Positions 59,378 to 64,000 of a stretch of 64,000 bases of DNA are shown here, in pieces. The stretch is taken from assembly GCA_903813345.2 (NCBI GenBank), contig CAIIXF020000001.1, positions 16,697,915-16,761,914 of the forward strand. Reading direction: 5' to 3'. The notes under the pieces were generated by a model. The model made no database searches and had not been told where the DNA came from. It saw nothing but the letters and a program-made list of their open reading frames with translations. Position numbers and translations under genes: made by a program. This DNA comes from Owenia fusiformis. Lineage: Eukaryota > Annelida > Polychaeta > Sabellida > Oweniidae. Within the stretch, counting starts at the first letter, position 1. The number at the start of each line of letters is the position of its first letter.

Positions 59378-59845
59378 ATTAAGAGACGAAATGGCAGCCA
59401 TCTTTGGACCCAGTTTGTTTAATAAGCCAGATGTCCCATGTAGAGTGGGTATTACTGTTGGAAAGAGGAGCATTAGAGCTTTCATAATCTGCAATAAAAT
59501 AACTGGGATTTTGGGTTTTCAAGATTTTACAAGCATTTTACTTTTAACTTTTTTTTCGATGTTTTCGGCCATTTCTTCAAGGTTTTCGTGATTTTAGTTG
59601 TAAACATGAGGGTCAATATAGAGACGAAATGGCAACCATCTTTGGATCCAATTTGCCAGAAAAGCCAGATGTCCCATGTACAGTGAGTATTACTGTTGGA
59701 AAGAGGAGCATTAGGGCTTTCATTATCTGCAATAAAATAACTGGGATTTTGAGAATTCAAGATTTTACTTGCTTTTTACTTTTCCCATTTTTTCGCTATT
59801 TTGGAGTATTTTTCAACTTTTTCATGATTTTATGTTGCAAACATG
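59378..59845. repeat. two-copy tandem repeat, ~235 bp units
   Basis: Units starting near 59378 and 59609 share AGAGACGAAATGGCA, AAGCCAGATGTCCCATGTA, GTTGGAAAGAGGAGCATTAG and CTGGGATTTTG. They have diverged by substitutions. Short frames in each encode similar peptides, but I see no family match. Confidence 0.8.
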
Positions 59846-62841
59846 ATATTGTTTAGATGTAGCAATGATTATCATCTTATATCTAAATCTGCCACATATG
59901 ATATATTTGAGAATAAGGATGACATTTCTGGCACAATAAACCCTATTGGCCAAAATGGAAGGATGTTAGGTCAATATAATTGTCTTAATAAAGTGCCCAT
60001 ACCCCATTTTTCATTGTTCAAATCATGGGCTTTCAATTATATTTTTTATAAAAAAAATGTGTGTTATCAAGCAGGATTATTAATTTAAACTTCAAATGGA
60101 TTATAATCATTGAATTGATGGATGAAGTAGTTACAATGCTTCTCTTAACCAATCTATATAGTATTGGCTAATAATACTAAGCTACCCCTACCCCATTTTC
60201 CAAAATATAAATTTTCAACGTAATTGGCAATTCAAGTCAAGTAGCACTTAAGATTAGAGTTATATCATGTATGGAGTATTAAGACATGAAATGTATTTGA
60301 TTGACTAGATTAAGCCAGCCTGGAATTGACCAAAAAACCTCTAGACATGAAAAATTGATATGTGGCAGGTTCTGAATCAGGCTCAAAAGTGCTGAGTCGG
60401 CACATTTTATCATTTCAAGTCAGAGTTTCAATTTACAAGAAACTTTAAGTATAAGAAGAAAAAATATCCACACCTCTATTTTTAGTTATTGCGTATTATA
60501 TCCATCATGATAAACCATGACATCTCAAACCTTCTCAGCCCTAAGGTGAAACAGAAAGAGGCTATGAGGATTACATAGCAATACAACACAATTGATGTTT
60601 GGAAAACATCCGCAAACTCTTGGCGCAAACTGTATATGATATACTTGGTATGCAGTTCATTTCCCATCTTTCTGACCGTTTTATATATATATATATATAT
60701 AGCACTCTAATCTGATTGTGAAATTTCCAGGTTATGGATGGAATAAGTGGGGTTATAGGGGCAAAATATAAGTCTTCTGCTAAAAGGAAACATTTGTTAC
60801 TAGCTTATTCATCGAAAGAGGGGGAAAAGCCCCAGGGTTCAAAGATGACCACTTCTATAATGTAAATCTGCATTGAGATGACCTATCGTCCTGATTTGTC
60901 CAAATCGACAAACATTAATATTATTATCGAATAATATTATTACTTGTTATGTTCCAATACTTCACCAATTAATTATCTTACTTATACATAACCTTAAACC
61001 TTTTAGCACACAATATACGCTCTGCATCAAATTGTAATAATATGTTTTGTAAATAATTTGAATGGAACAATAAACAATAAAACAATATAATTTCTGGCTT
61101 GTTAACCAATATCATAGCTTGTTATTTCACATCATGGTGAAGAAAGATGTAAGGAATATGCTTACATTGATTAAAACATCAACTGGTGAGAATTTGCGCA
61201 AACAAAGGTGGTACACAAGAGACATAATATGTCTGTTATTGCTAAAGCTCCGGGGGTTTCCCTCCTCGGGTTTCCCTCCTCTCTTCATCGGCAATGTCAT
61301 TAATGTACAGGATAACACAAAAAATACCACCAACTAATTTTGGAATAACTTTCTGAATAATTAAGGAATCTATGGGCTTTTTGTATATATAAAGTGTTCA
61401 ATGGAAAAATGATTTAGAATTATCATGTTTTCAGTCCTGGTATGCTCTCAGTGAAATCATCAAAAATGTTCAAAAATACAATTTACTTTAAAGGAAGAGG
61501 TGCGTTTTTGGCAAATACCCCTATGGTCAAAATGAATCATTCTTAGTGTAGCATGAAGAATAGAATGTCATAAAATTCTTTGAAAAGTATAAAGTGCTTT
61601 GGCACACATTGGCTGAGATAGGTTGTATTGACTTACATGGGGCTGTGCATCATTGACTTAAAGGTTCAATAAAGAACATAGAAGAAATTTGGGAATCATT
61701 TTACCTTTCCCGAGCTATTAGTCCAACGTTTGGCCTAATGTCTTCTAATTCTTCGCCATACCACCATGCAGACTTGCAAATAGACTTCTAAATCTAAATA
61801 AGCAATTGAAAGGTTGGACATCCCGCATTTTGTTTTTTGAAACATTTCTGAATGTCCACCATTTAAAATTCTAACTGCAGCTGAGATTAGGTAAGACCGC
61901 ATGTAAGCATGTTTACAGTATAACCGCGGTTGTCTGATATAACCCTATGCATGTACAGGATATGACTGCCGTTGACGGTCTATTACCGGCGACTTTTGCA
62001 GTTAGCCTTGTCCACTGACGAAGAAAAATCAAAAATATCGAAGACTATTAAAACACCTCAAATCTGCCCATATCAAGATCTTCTTGACACACGCATGGTA
62101 TATAGGAAACAGAATGTTGGATAGAACCTTAGGTGAAAACGGGGCTGGAATCCAATGACAATATGACCGGGAAAATTATTAAAAGGTACGTGAGGATTTT
62201 TTCTGTCAATGTCGGGAGCAGATTCCCGGGGATTTAGGATGCCAGTGATTGTGAATATCGGCAGAAATTAGGTACGTTCGGGGGTTTTCTTTGTAGCTAA
62301 TGAAAATAGATGTTAGCCTTGATGAAATATCCAAAATTTGATATATTTTGACACCTGGACCATGATCGTTGGATACGTCTCTGCACTATTTATTCAGCCT
62401 TCAACATGAGGATATCAGCAGATCCCAATAGAGGCCATTGGTTTCCATTGGTCATAGTGTATTTTTGGTATTTTTGTGATAATAATAATTTCACAATATG
62501 ACACAAATTGTTTATCTCATCAAATGTGCAAATATGAAGGTTGCAATCGATTCAGGTCATACTTAAAATTAAAAGATTGTACATTTTTTCATCATTTTTT
62601 CCTTACAAAATGGCTATAGAAAAATGCTCCAAAAACAACTTTTACACTTATCAAAAATCACACAACTTTGTAAAACCATCAACAAAACCAAATGCAAAAC
62701 CAAAGAATATACCATTATATTTCATTATGTAGTAACATATTTGGATAAGATGTAGGGATGGGTAGGATGCAAATGGATTTTGACAGACACAAAAATACTT
62801 GGTTTGGAATCTATGCCTCTACACTTCATGATTGAATTATG

Positions 62842-62990
62842 ACCCTAATAAGTGGCCTTTACATCAAAACAGTGCTGAATATAGGTCAATAAGATACTCA
62901 TTTTGAAAAATCAGATGAATTATTTTTCTCATGGGGAGATCCCAATGGAGAGTGCATATGGTCCTTTCGGGATTGCTTTCACTACTTTAC
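62842..62990 (-). repeat. dispersed repeat, inverted relative of 52430-52570
   Basis: The minus strand reads CTCCCCATGAGAAAAATAA, then TTCATCTGAT and TTGACCTATATTCAGCACTG, as at 52430-52570. Confidence 0.55.
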
Positions 62991-63356
62991 ACATATATTA
63001 TCAATAGTATGACATATTAACCCATTTTTCTTAAATCTTCTGTTAAATTTCATAAACTGACTCGCTTATTGGGTAAATTTTAAGGAAAACAGATTTTCAA
63101 TTCTAACAGTTTTGAGTGATTTTGTGTCAGAGCACACCTACACGGGAAATTGGAAAATTTCCAAGTTGTTGATGCTATGCAAGCATAAAAAACTTTTTCT
63201 ATTGAACACTCTGTCTACACCTAACATATATGAAAATTCAAGAATTGTTGAAAAAGTTATTCCAAAATTAGTGAGTGACATGTTTTGTGTCACCCTATAT
63301 AAAAAGAACAAAATGGGTCATAAGATAGATCCATGCGGAACTCCTGCAGTTGATAG

Positions 63357-63541
63357 GTGAATTTCATAATTATTAAACCTACACAAACTCCCAATGTAGT
63401 ATATGGTATGACATGCCGTAACGGTAAGGTACAACACAAAGAATGTGAATTTGCGCTAAACAGTATCTCAGGTAAATGTACCCGTGCGTTATACCCTGTA
63501 CTACATTTGGAATTTATTTAGGTTTAATTATGAAATTCACG
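63357..63541. mobile_element. hairpin MITE-like element
   Basis: GTGAATTTCATAATTATTAA (63357) faces a right arm ending TTTAATTATGAAATTCAC (63541); AATGTAGTA and TACTACATT continue the stem of about 50 bases. Confidence 0.65.
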
Positions 63542-63824
63542 GTCAAGTTCACTGTCTGTTCACTGGGTGTTGTTACAGACATTCACATGTAAAATATCTA
63601 GAAACTAGACCAAATCTTTCTGAAACGATGAAAACATCAGTTTGCTCAAATTGCATCATCCTCGTGATGTACCTTACCCTGTGCGTACAACTGTCACGCT
63701 TAATTTTATCTTATTAAAAAGTCTCAAAAGTACATAAGCTAGTGAGATGGCTTCTTGCTTAAGCATTTTATAATCCCATCAAAACGAGGATACAGGAAAA
63801 CTATCAGAACGTTCATTCATCTTC

Positions 63825-63960
63825 CTGTCCCACTGTCCATGTGTTTGGGCGATAACTCAAATACTGGTTGACTTTGATTCAAATTTTACAGGCTTATGCC
63901 TTTCGAGCATAGGACAATTTAGCTTAGAAGGAATTTTCAAAATGGCCACTCAGTTGATGG
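63825..63960. repeat. partial copy related to the 26631 element
   Basis: GGGCGATAACTCAAATACTG, then TTCAAAATGGCCACTCA, match the left part of the 26631-27856 element. The window ends soon after, so its extent is unknown. Confidence 0.6.
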
Positions 63961-64000
63961 ATTTAGTCCAAAGTGTATATGTTGATACCTAGGGACAAAG

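Larger units (their letters stand above)
58781..64000. other. presumed AMPK intron or 3' flank, no further coding exon recognised
   Basis: I searched for the C-terminal AMPK motifs (WHLGIRSQS-like, VVNPYYLRVR-like and the terminal DFFEMC-like block) and found none. Contents are repeats listed separately plus AT-rich DNA, including an (AT)n microsatellite at 60682-60700. Confidence 0.5.

Overview
This is animal nuclear DNA: AT-rich, with long GT-AG introns and many dispersed repeats and inverted-repeat elements. Gene content and repeat style (for example a repeat carrying runs of GTCC and mirror-image GGCCATTTT/AAAATGGCC blocks) suggest a marine invertebrate, but the phylum cannot be fixed from the window. 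Two conserved genes lie head to tail on the + strand. The first is a complete HELLS/LSH chromatin-remodelling ATPase, with 20 coding exons at 11790-28431 that all join in frame into 1229 codons. The second is the catalytic alpha subunit of AMP-activated protein kinase (AMPK), from 30896 to beyond 58780; its C-terminal exons are not seen and probably lie past the window.

The most striking structure is between and inside these genes. A 5,494-bp segment is present twice in tandem (copy 1 from 27490, copy 2 from 39242 to about 44738) with no difference found where I compared them. It carries the last HELLS exon, the intergenic region, AMPK exon 1 and the start of AMPK intron 1. Copy 1 is interrupted at a TTAA by a 6,254-bp piggyBac transposon (31526-37779) with an intact six-exon transposase of 609 residues. 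Copy 2 has a single TTAA at the matching place, so it is an exact empty site. Either the duplication preceded a very recent transposition, or two haplotypes (filled and empty) were placed in tandem during assembly.

Layout. 1-11.8 kb: repeat-rich intergenic DNA with a long-terminal-inverted-repeat element (953-1859), a nested inverted-repeat element (4019-5486), a 4-kb imperfect palindrome built from two opposed copies of a decayed repeat-encoded protein gene (5641-9640), and small dispersed repeats. 11.8-28.4 kb: HELLS, with intronic MITE-like hairpins, a minisatellite, several copies of one same-oriented repeat, and a small cysteine-rich secreted-protein gene on the opposite strand inside intron 6 (16346-16672). 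28.4-44.7 kb: the duplication and piggyBac. 44.7-64 kb: AMPK introns and exons 2 to 11, a 2.6-kb inverted-repeat element with 5-bp target duplications (50711-53290), and two alternative AMPK exons (58137-58201 and 58701-58780) that reading frame makes mutually exclusive.

The two housekeeping genes act in unrelated processes (DNA methylation and heterochromatin maintenance; energy sensing), and nothing in the sequence suggests they work together. Coordinates of exons were placed by eye from splice sites, reading-frame continuity and recalled family sequences; no alignment program was run.
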